Shown in pieces: positions 10,075 to 21,668 of a stretch of DNA of 64,000 nucleotides. Numbering within the stretch: position 1 is the stretch's first letter; each line of letters begins with the position of its first letter. The notes beneath the pieces are model-generated. The model was given only the letters and a program-made list of their open reading frames with translations, ran no database searches and was not told the DNA's origin. A program made the position numbers and the translations under genes. The DNA is from Nageia nagi (taxonomy: Eukaryota; Pinophyta): positions 188,480,001 through 188,544,000 of the forward strand of contig JBITNC010000001.1 of the NCBI GenBank assembly GCA_050084985.1, given 5' to 3'.

Positions 10075-10670
10075 TCTCCTTCAATGCACTTTTAGGAATT
10101 TCTTCTCCACAAACTATGAAGGTGAAGTGTCACTTCAAAAAATGAACTCTCATTATGTTACTCATCTCAGAAAGTACTCACAACTTCATTGATATTCAAG
10201 TAGCAAGAGATGCCAATTGCTACATATAGATGACTAACAAATTTGAATCCATGAATGGTAATGAGGGAAAAATAGTATACAAAGGCACATATCATAATAT
10301 CAAATGCAACTTGGGTAATTACACATTAAAAAATGACATGTATGCCTTACCCTTAGGTGGATGTCACATTATCTTAGGGCCATAATGGTTGAGAATATTG
10401 AGACCAATATTATTAGATTTTGTAGAATTGTGTATGCATTTCATAGATAAAGGATATGAATATAATATTGAGGGATTATAGGTAGGGCCATGATAAGTAG
10501 TAAGCTCTCATCGTATGGAAAATATCATTCACAGAAGTGGAAAAGGATTGATGGTACAATTGTTCTCTATCCAATTAACTAAACAAGAACCTAATGAGCC
10601 AAGAGAATTGCAACAACTATTGGTCCAACATGAATATATCCTTGAAGAAACAAAGGTATTACCTCCCCAT
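10075..10670 (+). pseudogene. Element D protease and linker to RT
   Basis: Translation gives SFNALLGISSPQTM, a degraded flap region ending LPLGGCHIILGP (typical of Ty3 protease) and then the linker ELQQLL..HEYILEETKVLPPH. The last codons are cut by Copia B and resume at 15755 with the expected HPHDHAIQL, so the two halves were continuous. The catalytic D-S/T-G triad is not readable. Confidence 0.75.
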
Positions 10671-11143
10671 TGTTAGAAATTATAATGCATTACTCTTACT
10701 ATGTAATACCTCTCTTTAATGTAACCCACTTAATATTTGAAGGTATCTAGATACCTTAAGTATTAAAAGAATAAAATATTAGAAAAGGTTAACTTAACCC
10801 TTGGTTAAAAGGGTGGTTAAAGAGAGGGTTGTATGTTATAAGTAGAGGTCTACCCCACCTCTCATAACACACACTTGGAGAAGCATGAAATTGATAGTCT
10901 TGTAGAATTGTAGGAAGGCTCTTGTAGGAGTTTTATAGAAGAATTCTTGAGAAGTTGGAGAGTTCTCTTGTGAGAAGTAATAGAAAAGATGTTTTAAAGT
11001 GTATGTACTCCCAAGTGATGGAGGAAACACTATACTTGTTGTGTGTTCAAATTGTGAGATTGGATATTTGTTATGTTGGTTTAAAGAGCCTTCTTGAGAT
11101 GTTAGTAGATTAGAATTTTACTCTTTAAGGTGTAAATCCAACA
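10671..11143 (+). repeat. 5' LTR of element B
   Basis: 473 bp. It contains a perfect 16-bp palindrome AGGTATCTAGATACCT at 10741-10756 inside a longer dyad (about 10729-10767). The TATA region near 10828 reads TTATAAGTAGAGG, decayed from TTATAAATAGAGG in the 3' copy. Confidence 0.92.
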
Positions 11144-11145
11144 TT

Positions 11146-11158
11146 TGGTATCAGATCC
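11146..11158 (+). other. Primer-binding site of element B
   Basis: TGGTATCAGATCC, one change from the initiator tRNA-Met site, 2 bases after the LTR. A donor-like TGAG|GTAAAA (GT at 11224-11225) follows at a position comparable to that in Copia A. Confidence 0.88.
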
Positions 11159-13752
11159 ATATTAGGGGCTCTTCTTAACCATTCTTGAAGGTCTATTCTA
11201 CCCCTTTCATCTACTTTTATGAGGTAAAACACTTAAGGTATAAATTTCTCCTTGATCTTTTGTATTGTTAGGCCATTTTGGATATCTCTTCTATTTTTTT
11301 TAACTATTTTATTTTGAAATTTTTACAAAACTTTAGCTTAATATCAAGTTTCATTTTCTTATACATAAACTTGGTTATGTTAAAATTAAGCATTTTATTG
11401 ATAAGCTTATGTTATTTTTAAACAAAAGAGGCTTCTTCATATAAGACTAGCTTAAAATTACAAAGGATTTGGGTACTAACTTTCTCTTTTTTTGAGAGAT
11501 TAATATTTTTTTGTTAAGAGGTTAGTATGAAATTGTAACTATCACTATATGTTAGTTTCTAATATTATTTTCTATAAGAATTATAATAACATATTTTTGT
11601 TAGTTGTCATTTTGAGAGTTCTTTATGAGCTTTCCTTGCAAATCAACAAAAAAATAAGGATACAAGGGATATGTTTTAAGTGCAAGGATAAAATTTTCTT
11701 TTATAAGTATGAGTTACTTGTAAAAAATATGAACATACAACAAAAAAATAAATTTAAAATATTTTTTGATGTATAAAATAGGGGGTGGCACTTTTAAAAT
11801 AATCCTCTTATTATTAAGGTGCAAGGTTTGGCTTTACACCACCAACAGCTCCTAGCAACTATAGGATTGTAAATAGGTGACCTTACCTCCCTTGACACAT
11901 GACCATGACTCCCCTTCATGCTTGCCCATGCCTTAAGTTCTTTAATCCATTCAATTTGGTCTCAAATTTGAAGATGAACAAGTGACTCTGAGATTAAGCA
12001 TGCCCATTTAGTGATGGTGGAGTTCCTCATATTTTACATCTAGGTGTTGAAAATTGGGAAGGAGCCTCTCCCTCTTTTCATCACACTTTTGGGTAAGAAA
12101 TATAGTACAATCTAACTTATTTGGGGGAACTATGTCTCACACCTACCCATTTGAGGGTATGGGTCATTGCAGTCCTTGAAACTATGTTTGCCATAACTCT
12201 ATCTCATAGAATAAAAAAAATAAGGGGCAAAACTAAAGATAAAATAGGTTCATTCTCTTAATTTGCCTCCCTTATCCATTATTTATAGATCCCAAGGTAT
12301 CTTGCTATGTGTGTAACCCTTTTTGGGTGCCCATGGCCACTTATTGGGCACGCACGACCCATTAGGCATAATTTTATCCTTGTTAACCTTAGTTTAAGGT
12401 ATCATCTGCAGTTTTTTCACACCTACAAATTTTACTAGTTGACCAACCTTACTTGTTGGTGTTGTTACGTGAAATGATGGATGATTTGGTATCCTTTCCT
12501 TCCTTTATTTAATATTTAATATTCATCTTATGAGGGGAGTCTTTTTCAAACACTTCTTCTCACAGGTAGACTTTGGTAATTTTCCACCATCATGGGTATT
12601 TATTTTTCTACCCTTGAGTCCTTTATTGAATTTGGGCTAATATTTAATTTGGAAGGTGAATTATTCCACCTTGGAAGCTTCCCTTCTAATTAGAAAGGGA
12701 CCTAGGTAACTTTTTCAAACTTGGAAACTTCCCTTTTTTCAATGCCCATTTTTCAAAAGGTTTATTATTTCAATATTTAAGGGGATATGACTTGACCTTA
12801 AAGGCATTTACTTAGTGCCATATTTTTCTTTTTCATGGTAGAAGCATTGGTTATTAATTAATTTTGTAAGTGGCATGCATTTGGTAAAATAATGTATTTT
12901 TGAGCTTGAATCTCTTTCGAAATGCAAGTTTTTACCTTTTTTGTGAGTGGTGCTGCCCCTTGGAACCCCGTAGAGGGACTCAAATTTACTTAATTTTAAT
13001 TATAAAAATTATATGTTTGGATGTTATTCTTTAAAAAAAGGTAATATTATGTAAACTTTATTGCAAAAAATTATTATGGGTTCTACTTATTATGGCCCAC
13101 CACTTTGTGTGGGTTCTACTTGTGGCCCACAACCTATGTTCCTCATACAACTTGAGGAGTAGCTTCTTAATAAAGATACATAATAAATTAAACATAAAAA
13201 CATATTTATATGTGATTCTTACTTTTTATCTAGTGCATATAGAGTTTCTTTCTCCACATAACTATTCATGCCAACAGTAAAAGCAAGACGCTTTTTCATG
13301 AAGCCCACAAGATAGATACTTTTTCTTAAGCATAAATTATTTACAAGAAAAGGAAATTTTGGCTCATGAATTTTTGGACATTATGATATGTATTTATAAT
13401 TTCTAAGTAATTTTGGGAAGGTTATGTTTTTCAATGCATTTTTGGTAAAATATTTTTGCAAAATGTACAATGTTTGCACATAATATTTATGTTAAGTACT
13501 ATTTAGAAGAATATTTTAAGCAACGTATCCTTGATTTTTTTCTACTATATAAATAAAGGTTCTAACAAAATCATGCTTAATGTAATGATTATCTGAATCC
13601 TTATTTAGATTTTGGTGTACCATAAAATATATCATGGTTATGATAGTTTTCCATTTGATAAATGATGCAAATTAACAATATATAAACACCTTGTATAATT
13701 ATACATGGATGGATTCTTGTTCATGAAAAGTTAATGTAAATCTATATAAAAT

Positions 13753-13975
13753 GGAGTGGTTAAAAAGGTTTTCCCTTATCCATGATTGCCACATATTGGA
13801 GTGGTTAAAAATGTTTTCCTTCTCTATGATTGTTGAATGTTGGAGTGGTTAAAAAGGTTCACCCTTCTCCACCATTTCCAAGCCTTGGAGTGGTTAAAAA
13901 GTTTCTCCCTTCTCTATGATTGTTAAATGCTGGAGTGGTTAAAAACATTCATCCTTCTCTTAAATTACAATTTTT
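13753..13975 (+). repeat. Five tandem 44-45-bp repeats in element B
   Basis: Units start at 13753, 13798, 13842, 13887 and 13932, each opening GGAGTGGTTAAAAA and containing CCTTCTC. Two copies of the same unit occur in element C at about 17329-17400. Confidence 0.85.
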
Positions 13976-14237
13976 GATGAAATATTTCATCCATATGATT
14001 GGATTAATACTACCTTTTTCCATCATTTACATCTTAACTAGTAGCATAGTTAAGATGATATTTATTTTTATGGCTTAGGCATCTTGACTAGTGACATAGT
14101 CAAGTTTACTTATTGTGGCTTGTTCTTTATCTATGTTATAGTATTATCAAAGGAGAACTTAAACCTCCTACTCAACATGTTTATAAATATATAATAACTT
14201 ATGCATCATTGACATGTGGTTTGTACACCTTCATGGT

Positions 14238-14261
14238 TAGTTCGCTCTATGTGAAGAACTA
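14238..14261 (+). repeat. 3'-UTR hairpin of element B
   Basis: Stem TAGTTC/GAACTA around G-CTC-TATGT-GAA. It is homologous to the units at 7058-7342 but with a T-A outer pair instead of A-T or G-C. A second, decayed copy starts near 14302. Confidence 0.7.
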
Positions 14262-15285
14262 GTTGTACATGTTTAGCATATTTGATATACACCTTCATGG
14301 TTAGTTCACAATGTGTGAAGAAATCATGGTACATCTTAGCTTCTTACAACACTATTTCAATTGTCACTATGTGAAGAATTAGTATGTGCATTCTGGAATT
14401 GTTTAGTTATCCATCTATGAGGAACTTGTATGTGCATATGCTTTATTTTTTTAACACATGTGGTTATCTAGCAAGTGACTACATTTTTGATCGATGAAGT
14501 TGTCATCAAGGGGAAAAATAAATATGATGTCAACTTCAATATATATATCCTTCAACTTCAACCACTTCAACTATCATATATCTTGTACACTTCATCTTCC
14601 ATATAATAACTGCTTAGGCATACAATAACTCTTTAGGATAATTTTATATCATTGCTTAAGATGGTAAAGTTGAACTTATTGCTTAGGATAGTAAAATTGA
14701 ACTTATTACTTAAGATAGTAAAGTTAATCTGGTAACATGTGGTTGATATTTCATTTGATATTATGCACATTTTTATTAATATTTTATTGATATACATGCT
14801 CATGTATGATATATGTTGATTTAGTGCACATATGATATTTAGTATGCACAAGTGATATTCTTAGTTGATGATGGATATCATCTTTGATATTATGTATATA
14901 TATTTACTTGGCATCTTTGTATTATTTGATTCATTTATGAATCAATGTATGATGCAACTAACTAATCTTATTTATGATTTGCTTGTAGCATGCAAATTTA
15001 TTCTTATTATAGGCTATTTACTTCGCTTGAGTAGCGCATGGAGACTCATCATGTAAACTTGTTGTTGAATGATTACTATTTATACATTGAAACCATTTAT
15101 GGTTAATGATTGTATTGTAAAACCATTTGTTAAAATGGTTAAGTAGTTGGCCCTTGTAGAACCATCTAAATTCTATTACTATCTCACAAGTTCTCATCTT
15201 TGATTGTATTCTTATCGAGGAGAATTCTCTTACACTTTCTCTTTATCTTCTTGACTCTCTACCCCAAAATTGCATTAAGAGGGAG

Positions 15286-15754
15286 TGTTAGAATTTATAA
15301 TACATTATTGTGTAATACCTTTCTTTAATGTAACCCACTTAATATTTATAGGTATCTAGATACCTTAAGTATTAAGGGAATAAAATATTATAAAAGGTTA
15401 ACTTAACCCTTGGGTAAAAGGGTGGTTAAATAGAGGGTTGTATGTTATAAATAGAGGTCTACCCCCCTCTCATAATACACACTTGAAGAAGCATGAAAAC
15501 TCTAGTCTTGTAGAATTGTAGGAATGCTCTTGTAGGAGTTTTGTAGAAGAATTATTGAGAGTTTGTAGGAGATTTCTCTTGTGAGAAGTAATAGAAAAGA
15601 TAGTTTAAAGTGGATGTACTCCCAAGTGATGGAGAAACCACTATTATTCTTGTGTGTTCAAATTATGAGATTGGATATTTCTTATGTTGGTTTACAAAGC
15701 CTTCTTGAGATCTTGGTAGATTAGGATTTTATTCATTAAGGTGTAAATCCAACA
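15286..15754 (+). repeat. 3' LTR of element B
   Basis: 469 bp, preceded by TTAAGAGGGAG and followed by CCCAT. It has the palindrome AGGTATCTAGATACCT at 15350-15365 and an intact TATAAATAGAGG near 15447. Confidence 0.92.
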
Positions 15755-16204
15755 CCCATCACCCTCATGATCATGCTATACAGTTGATTTTGGAGAATCA
15801 ACCACCAAATATCAAACCATACCACTACCCTTATTTGTAAAAAATAAAATTAAGAAATTTGTCCATGAAATATTAGAGGCAAGAGTCATCTAACCTAGTG
15901 TAAGCTCATACTCTTCACTAGTATTGTTGGTTAGCAAAAAGGATGGTTCATGGTGGATGTACATAAATCTCAAAGTGATTAACAAGATCACTATGAAGGA
16001 TAAGTTTCCTATTATAGTCATTGATGAATTTTTGGATGAATCACATGAGGTCCAATATTTTTCAAAATTGGATCTATGATTAGGCTATCACCAGATTAGA
16101 CTCAAGGAGGAGGATATATCAAAAATAACCTTTTGCACTCATGAAGGTCACTATGATTTCTTGGTTATGTCATTCGATCTCTCCAACACACCATCAATGA
16201 AGTT
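15755..16204 (+). pseudogene. Element D reverse transcriptase, N-terminal part
   Basis: After the B insertion the Ty3 RT resumes: HDHAIQL, then a PYHYPYL region, LLVSKKDGSWW-like and MYINLKVINKITMKDKFPI segments, FSKLDL and [11 protein letters not shown], and [17 protein letters not shown]. It stops shortly after that point, before the catalytic YVDD-type motif, and goes straight into the integrase tail. Stops and small shifts are present. Confidence 0.82.
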
Positions 16205-16324
16205 TGTATCCAATGGCATGGATTGTCACCTGAGGATGCAACATGGAAGACAACGCATCAACTTTAGTAAGAGTTTTCCAATTTTTAGCTTTGAGGAAAA
16301 AGATTAATTTCAAGAGGGGTGGTA
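16205..16324 (+). pseudogene. Element D integrase C-terminal tail
   Basis: One frame reads [14 protein letters not shown], the chromodomain-like tail of plant Ty3 integrases (IxWxGLxPEDATWE). Then, across stops, come EFSNF and an end with AAGAGGGGTGG, which doubles as the polypurine region before the 3' LTR. Confidence 0.75.
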
Positions 16325-16760
16325 TGTTAGGATCCCACATCCTAACACTTACTTAAGGATTAGTTAAGCAATAGTTAGGATTAGTTAAGGATTAATTAAA
16401 TAGTAGTTAGGATTAGTTAGGTAGTAGTTAGGATTAGTTAAGTTTTAGTAAGGATTAGTTAAATCGACTTATTAAGTGAATATTCATGTCTTTTAATGAA
16501 TAGTCACTTATGATGACTATAAATATGTGTAATATGGGATAGATAAATCACCAAAAAAAATATATTATCTTCTAAGTTATAATGAGGAAGCCCCTTGAAA
16601 TGGCCCACGATTCATATTGTGATCAATAAAGTATTTATATTATGTTATATTTTTAATTTGGAAGTGTATTTCTCTATTTTGTTACTTGCAAATCATTGAA
16701 TATTTTTATTTTGTTGTTATTTTGGTTAAAATATTGGTTATATGTTTGAGGTTCCTAACA
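16325..16760 (+). repeat. 3' LTR of element D
   Basis: 436 bp, TGTTAGG...CCTAACA, 29 bp longer than the 5' LTR, mainly from extra GGATTAGTTA-type units between about 16355 and 16460. TATAAATA near 16519. Confidence 0.88.
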
Positions 16761-17940
16761 CCAAGTGAAGGCCTAATTTTAAACAAGAAAACAACCTCAA
16801 CTCTACCCTCACTAATGTTACTTGGTTGTGAAAAATATTGGATGTATGGGACATATAATTTGATGAAAATATATTGCAAATGTGAAATTGGTTAACAATT
16901 TAAGCATGCCTTGTTTATTACCTTTGGTTAAAATTTAAAATGTTTGGTTGATTACCTTGGTTAACAAATTAATAATGTTGGTGAACAAATTGCAATTTTT
17001 TTACATAGTGTAATGTTGATTTCATGATATCTTGTGCCTTAATCTCCTTAATGGTATGAAATATATACTTTGGTGGCATTGTTGCAAATGTTTTTGGCAA
17101 ATAATCTTATGACATTAGCAATAAAATATTTGGGTCTTATATATGTAATTTTGTGCAAATGGATTAGTGCATTCCATGGTTGGAAGGTTATGCCCATATT
17201 TTGGATTGATGCCACCTTATTTATTGAAAACATATGTATGATTTGGATTCATGCTAATCTACTTTCATGCTTGGGGTGTTTACCCTTATTTATGTTCCTC
17301 CTTCTTTCTAGAGAGTTGTAGTGGGTGGAGTGGTTAAAAAGGTTCTACCTTGTCTAAAGTTGCAACCTATTGGAGTGGTTCAAAAGGTTTGCCCTTCTCC
17401 AAAATTACAACTTTCATACAATTTTATGCCACTTTACTTCCATTATTGTGAAGTTTATCCATTATGTATAGATGTTAATTCACTTCCATTGTGTTGAACT
17501 ATATTTATGTATTGATGGAAGTTGAATCCATGTTAATGTATTAGTGCTACCTTCATCCATCATTTGCATCTTGACTAGTAGCATGGTCAAGTTAGTAGTG
17601 TTTGTGGCTTATTCTTCTTTATGAGAAAGTATTGTTGAACAAGACCTTAAACCTTTAAATCAACATGTTTGTAAATAAATAAGAACTTGTGAATTTCTAT
17701 AGTCAAGATGGAATTATTTGTGGCATGGTCAAGTTGAAATAATGTGGATTGTAAATCTTGACTTGTAGGTATAATACATTTGGCATTTATTTGGCTTAAT
17801 CACTTTTGCGTAACATATGATCTTTTGATAATAGTGCCTTAGTATTTGAATAGATGGTGCATTAGTTATTGGGGATAACATAATTTTTAATGACCATGTG
17901 ATTACAAGTTGGTAATGGAAAATAGTTTGACCTTTCTAAA
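16761..17940 (+). other. Leader end and spacer of element C
   Basis: It begins with the continuation of the C leader (AAGTGAAGGCCTAATT, matching about 4493-4508 in A). The expected gag start is not found. From about 17325 to 17690 it matches the non-coding spacer of element B. The open frames here (e.g. 17070-17321) look accidental. Confidence 0.65.
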
Positions 17941-18640
17941 GTATGCTTAACCATAATTTTTTTTCCATAGAATCCTTTATCTTATGGAGAATCAAATCCT
18001 TGTGTTGGCCTATAGGTGCAATGACATAATTTTGAGAAGGATAAGGTGTAAAGGGCTTCCCAACCTCTTAAATTAGTTTGTTCTAATTTGATGGGTTGGT
18101 TTTTATACCAAGTCTCTTGGGGGAGCTTCTTATATCCTTAGCTTTATTGTTGACTTTAGTAGGGTGACCTTCGATTACCTACTTGAGCACAAGGACCAAA
18201 CCTTTAATAGATTCTAGGAATGTAATGCCTTAGTTAAAATTCAAATTAACCTAAAACTAAAATATTGAGAACTGATAATGGGGATGAATACAATAGGAAT
18301 TATTTTAATTGATTTTTTGCCAAATATGGGATCAAGAGGTAGTTCATGATTCCTTACACCCCTAAGCAAAACAATATTATTGAGAGAAAGAATATATCCA
18401 TTCAAGAAATGGTTAGGTGCATGTTTTGAAATATCCTTAGTCTTTTATGAGGTGAAGTTATGAGCACTACAATATACACCTTGAATAGTTTTCCTATGAA
18501 AGCAATTGAAGAAAAAATCCTATATTAGGCATGGAAGGGAAAGAAACCTAACATCTCTCACTTTAGGTTTTTTGGGTGTGATGCCTATTCCTTTATTATT
18601 TTAGATAAAAGAAAGAAGTTGTACAAGAGATCTAAAAAGT
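17940..18640 (+). pseudogene. Element C integrase (with GAG-pre-integrase remnant)
   Basis: Broken by many stops, but in order one reads a pre-integrase remnant (near 17940-18050), ending RASQPLKLVCSNL at about 18050-18085. Next come LGGASY and FIVDFSRVT (the first catalytic Asp region, near 18120-18170), EHKDQTFNRF near 18190 and ALVKIQ. LRTDNGDEY at about 18265-18290 carries the second Asp, and IPYTPKQNNIIERKN the Glu. Unlike A, this copy keeps the N-terminal half of the core, which shows what A has lost. Confidence 0.8.
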
Positions 18641-18899
18641 GTATCTTTATTGATATGACATTTAGCATAGAGGCTATATGCTCTTCTCTCCTTCCCCAAG
18701 AGTAATATTCACCTCAAGGGATGTAAAGTTTAATGAACGTATTAAGGAATTTGCTTCTTGTAAGGACCTAGATGATCTTAATGACTCTTTTGTTGCACCT
18801 ATCTAGATGGATATCAATATTAATAAGTCATATTAGGAGAAAAATTGTCCAACATAAAGGATAATGAGAATTATGACCTTAAACAAATCCTTGTCTACC

Positions 18900-20349
18900 A
18901 AAATCGATAGCAAAAATGAGCCCTCACCATTTAAAGAAGATTTGAAGCATGAATGTTGAATGGAAGCCATAAAAGTTGAGTATGAGGCTTTAATGAAAAA
19001 TCAAACTTGGAACTTCATTCCCTATCACAATGAATAGAATGTGACTGAAAAAAAGTTTATTTACAAGGTCAATTACAATTTAGTTAGGAAATTAAGAAAT
19101 ACAAGTCAAGGTTAGTTGCCAAAGGTTTTGCTCAAAAATACATAATTGATTATGAGGAAACCTTTACTCCAATAGAAAAAATGACCATAGTCAGGTTAAT
19201 CCTTTCTCCTTCAGCAACTTAGGGATGAAAAGTTTTTTAACTTAATGTTAAGAGTGCTTTTATATATGGTGACTTAGATGCAATTATCTACATGAATCAA
19301 TCAGAAAGGTTTGTTGTGGAAGGAAAAGAGTCTCTTGTGTTCAAGCTAAAGAAGTCCTTATATGGACTTAACCAAGCACCTAGAGCTTGGTACAAAATGA
19401 TTTTAGGATACTTTGCAGATACTGGGTTCTCTAAGTGCTTCTGTAATTCATATCTATATGTGCTCAATTAGGAACAAGACTTGGTCTTGATTCTTTTCTA
19501 TATGTATGATCTTTTGATCATAGGAAATAATGACAAAATCATCCAAGAGTGCATATCTAAAGTCAAGGAAACTTTTAAAATGACTGATCTTGTTCTTATG
19601 CATTACTACTTTGGTATCCTTATGTACTAATACAAGGATTGTACTTACCTTAGTACATCCAACTATATCTCTAATATATTGTAAAATTTTAGAATGGAGG
19701 ATTGAAAGCATATTACGATCCTAGTATCTCTTGAAATCACTTTAACTCTTAGCTCTAACTCTCAATTGGTAAATGCTGCATTTTATTTTTAGGTAACTTA
19801 TTAGCAATATTATTTATTTGACTATATCTAGGCTAGATTTTGCATTTGTTGTAAATCTTATGACATGGTTCATGCACAACTATATGCTGAGCACCTCAAT
19901 GCTGTTAAGAAAATATTAAGGTATGTTGTGGGAATAAAAGATATTGCTATCAAGTATTCCAAGTTTCCCTTATTTGTTCTCTCAAGGTACTCATATTCTA
20001 ACTATGGGAGAGATAGAGATGATAAGAAATCAACCTCTACTTGTGTGTTTAGCATTGGTTCAAGTACTATCTCTTGGACTTCCAAGAAGCAACCTATTAT
20101 AGATTTATCCACCATAGAAGTAATATATCAATCCATGTTAGTCACTTCCCAAGAATTCATTTGGTTGAGGCACCTTTTGAAAGAAATTAGGTATGAGTAA
20201 GCTCACCCATCTCAAATTTCTTTAGATAGTATTATCCATTAGTCCTAAACTTCAGTAATTTATACACCAAGCCTCTTCCTAAAGCTTGTTCTACAAGCTT
20301 AGGAAATCTATTGGGTTGGCAAAGTTTTCCTCAAGGGGAATGAAGGTTA
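18900..20349 (+). pseudogene. Element C reverse transcriptase and RNase H
   Basis: Heavily mutated copy of the same pol as in A. The RT motifs include [34 protein letters not shown] and a catalytic site decayed from YVDD to YMYD (19499-19510). RNase H is best seen in 19865-20200: HLNAVKKILRYVVGIKD, DKKSTSTCVFSIGSS and LSTIEVIYQSM. The end matches A (TTCCTCAAGGGG...GAAGGTTAA, 20349). Inactive. Confidence 0.85.
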
Positions 20350-20442
20350 AATTCTAGTTGAATTCATGTTTGTGATGATAACTTCATCCCTAGGAGGTTT
20401 TTTGGGTTGTATAATGTTGATATTTTTGTACACCTTCATGGT

Positions 20443-20466
20443 TAGTTTGCTCTATATGAGGAACTA
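20443..20466 (+). repeat. 3'-UTR hairpin of element C, split by an insertion
   Basis: Stem TAGTTT/GAACTA (one G-U pair) with inner CTC/GAG, the single preserved copy in C. The 1.2-kb inverted-end element is inserted at its 3' strand. Confidence 0.6.
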
Positions 20467-21661
20467 TAAACACCCTAAAAATGAATATTACTTCATTGAC
20501 AAGGTTACATAGATATTTTAGCATATATCATGTGTTACATTATCATGTTGGACTAACATGTGTTTTGCAGGATCATCGATTAGATTGATTGACTCAATCT
20601 AGGTCTTTTATTTTGCTAACACCCTTTGGTACCAGTCACTTGAATGACTTGTCAATCATTCGGATGACCCTACAAATGTCATAGTCATCTAGACAATTTT
20701 GATTGAGTATTATAAAAGTTAATTGGCATACATTCCAATCTTCTTCATTTTCTATGCTTTGACCTGTATGAACTTTGCAGCCTCTGTGTTTTCCAACGAT
20801 TGTACTTGAGCATTTAGGGATTGTTGTGAAGGGCTTACCAAATCAAGAACATTCTTCTTCAATTTTGAGCATGCTTCTCAATCACAAATGGATTGAGGTA
20901 TTCCTTGTCATTTGAAGTTTGATTTGAGATAATTAATAGTGTCTTTCCTTGTTATTTCCATAATTGAAGATTAATCCATACTTGATAAAAACTTGTATCC
21001 TTTTATCTCAATTAGCAATTGCATTTGTATGACATATAGGCATTAATTAGGCTAGTACATCCTAGGGTTTTAGTCTAAATTTTGACTTTTAAGGTCCAAA
21101 CCCTAGGGTTTTCACATCTTTGTTGCTTCATTTATAATTCTTAGCTTAGATCCATTGAATTTAGCTTTACATTTGTGACCTACATTATCATTTAGTTAAA
21201 TATTTGCATATATTACTTATATTTGTCAAATCTTGAATATCATTTGTCAATTTAGCATAGATATACCATATCATTTATCAATTGTCATTATTCAAGCATT
21301 TAGTATTAATGTTTATGAGTCTAGAACACATTTGCATCATAGGCATTTATATCTTTATGAACATCCATGTGATTATGGACCAAGGGGATCTATAACCTTG
21401 TAGAGTTGGGGTTTTATCTTACTTTGGACAATCACAAGGTCTTAAGGACTTATGATTAGAGGTCACCTTTCCTTCTTGTTATTTCCTTTTCAAATTAGAC
21501 TACACACTAGAATCATTCAAGGTTAAGGATCATTTCTAAACCTTTCTTTTATCATTTTATCACAATATAACATAGGAAAATTTAGTATTGAATGCTTTGG
21601 ATCTTAGAATACTCATGAGTGGTTTGAGTGTTTGAGGTGTTGGAGATTTTGAGGTGTTCAT
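20466..21661. mobile_element. 1.2-kb insertion with short terminal inverted repeats (non-autonomous DNA transposon-like)
   Basis: The segment interrupts the 3' UTR of element C. AGGAACT flanks both sides (20459-20465 and 21662-21668; an eighth base A also matches if one shifts the ends). Ends are ATAAACACC and GGTGTTCAT, inverted with one mismatch. No transposase or other coding region is visible. A 7-8-bp duplication would suit hAT-like elements, but the family is not identified. Confidence 0.65.
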
Positions 21662-21668
21662 AGGAACT

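Larger units (their letters stand above)
11159..15275 (+). other. Non-coding interior of element B
   Basis: No supported gene. From about 13750 it holds five 44-45-bp tandem units. A region resembling the spacer of element C (17325-17690) lies at about 13750-14200, and the 3'-UTR hairpin at 14238-14261. I see nothing recognisable in 11250-13740. Confidence 0.7.
10671..15754 (+). mobile_element. Copia-family LTR element B, non-coding (LARD-like)
   Basis: LTRs 10671-11143 and 15286-15754 are flanked by perfect CCCAT duplications (10666-10670 and 15755-15759). The ends TGTTAG...CCAACA, the tRNA-Met primer-binding site, the polypurine tract, the U3 dyad and the 3'-UTR hairpin tie it to the families of A and C. 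The 4.1-kb interior contains no recognisable gag or pol. It would need proteins from another element to move. LTRs differ by roughly 8-9% by eye, so insertion is intermediate between D and A. Confidence 0.9.
8484..16760 (+). mobile_element. Ty3-type LTR retrotransposon D, interrupted by Copia B
   Basis: LTRs 8484-8890 and 16325-16760 enclose decayed gag, protease, part of RT and an integrase tail, in the Ty3 order. Flanking 5-mers are CTAGG (8479-8483) and CCAAG (16761-16765). Both are one transition away from CCAGG, the base sequence of the same site in the leader copy of Copia A (about 4488-4492), so this is a decayed 5-bp duplication. LTRs differ at roughly 10-15% of sites by eye, so D is much older than A. 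RT runs directly into the integrase C-terminus, so RNase H and most of integrase are deleted. Confidence 0.88.

Noticed and set aside
11549-11776. 75-codon frame inside element B
   Set aside because: Lys/Ile/Phe-rich product of AT-rich DNA without any family resemblance.
13753-13975. Regular 45-bp repeats as a CRISPR array
   Set aside because: The repeats are contiguous and imperfect, with no unique spacers, inside a plant retroelement.
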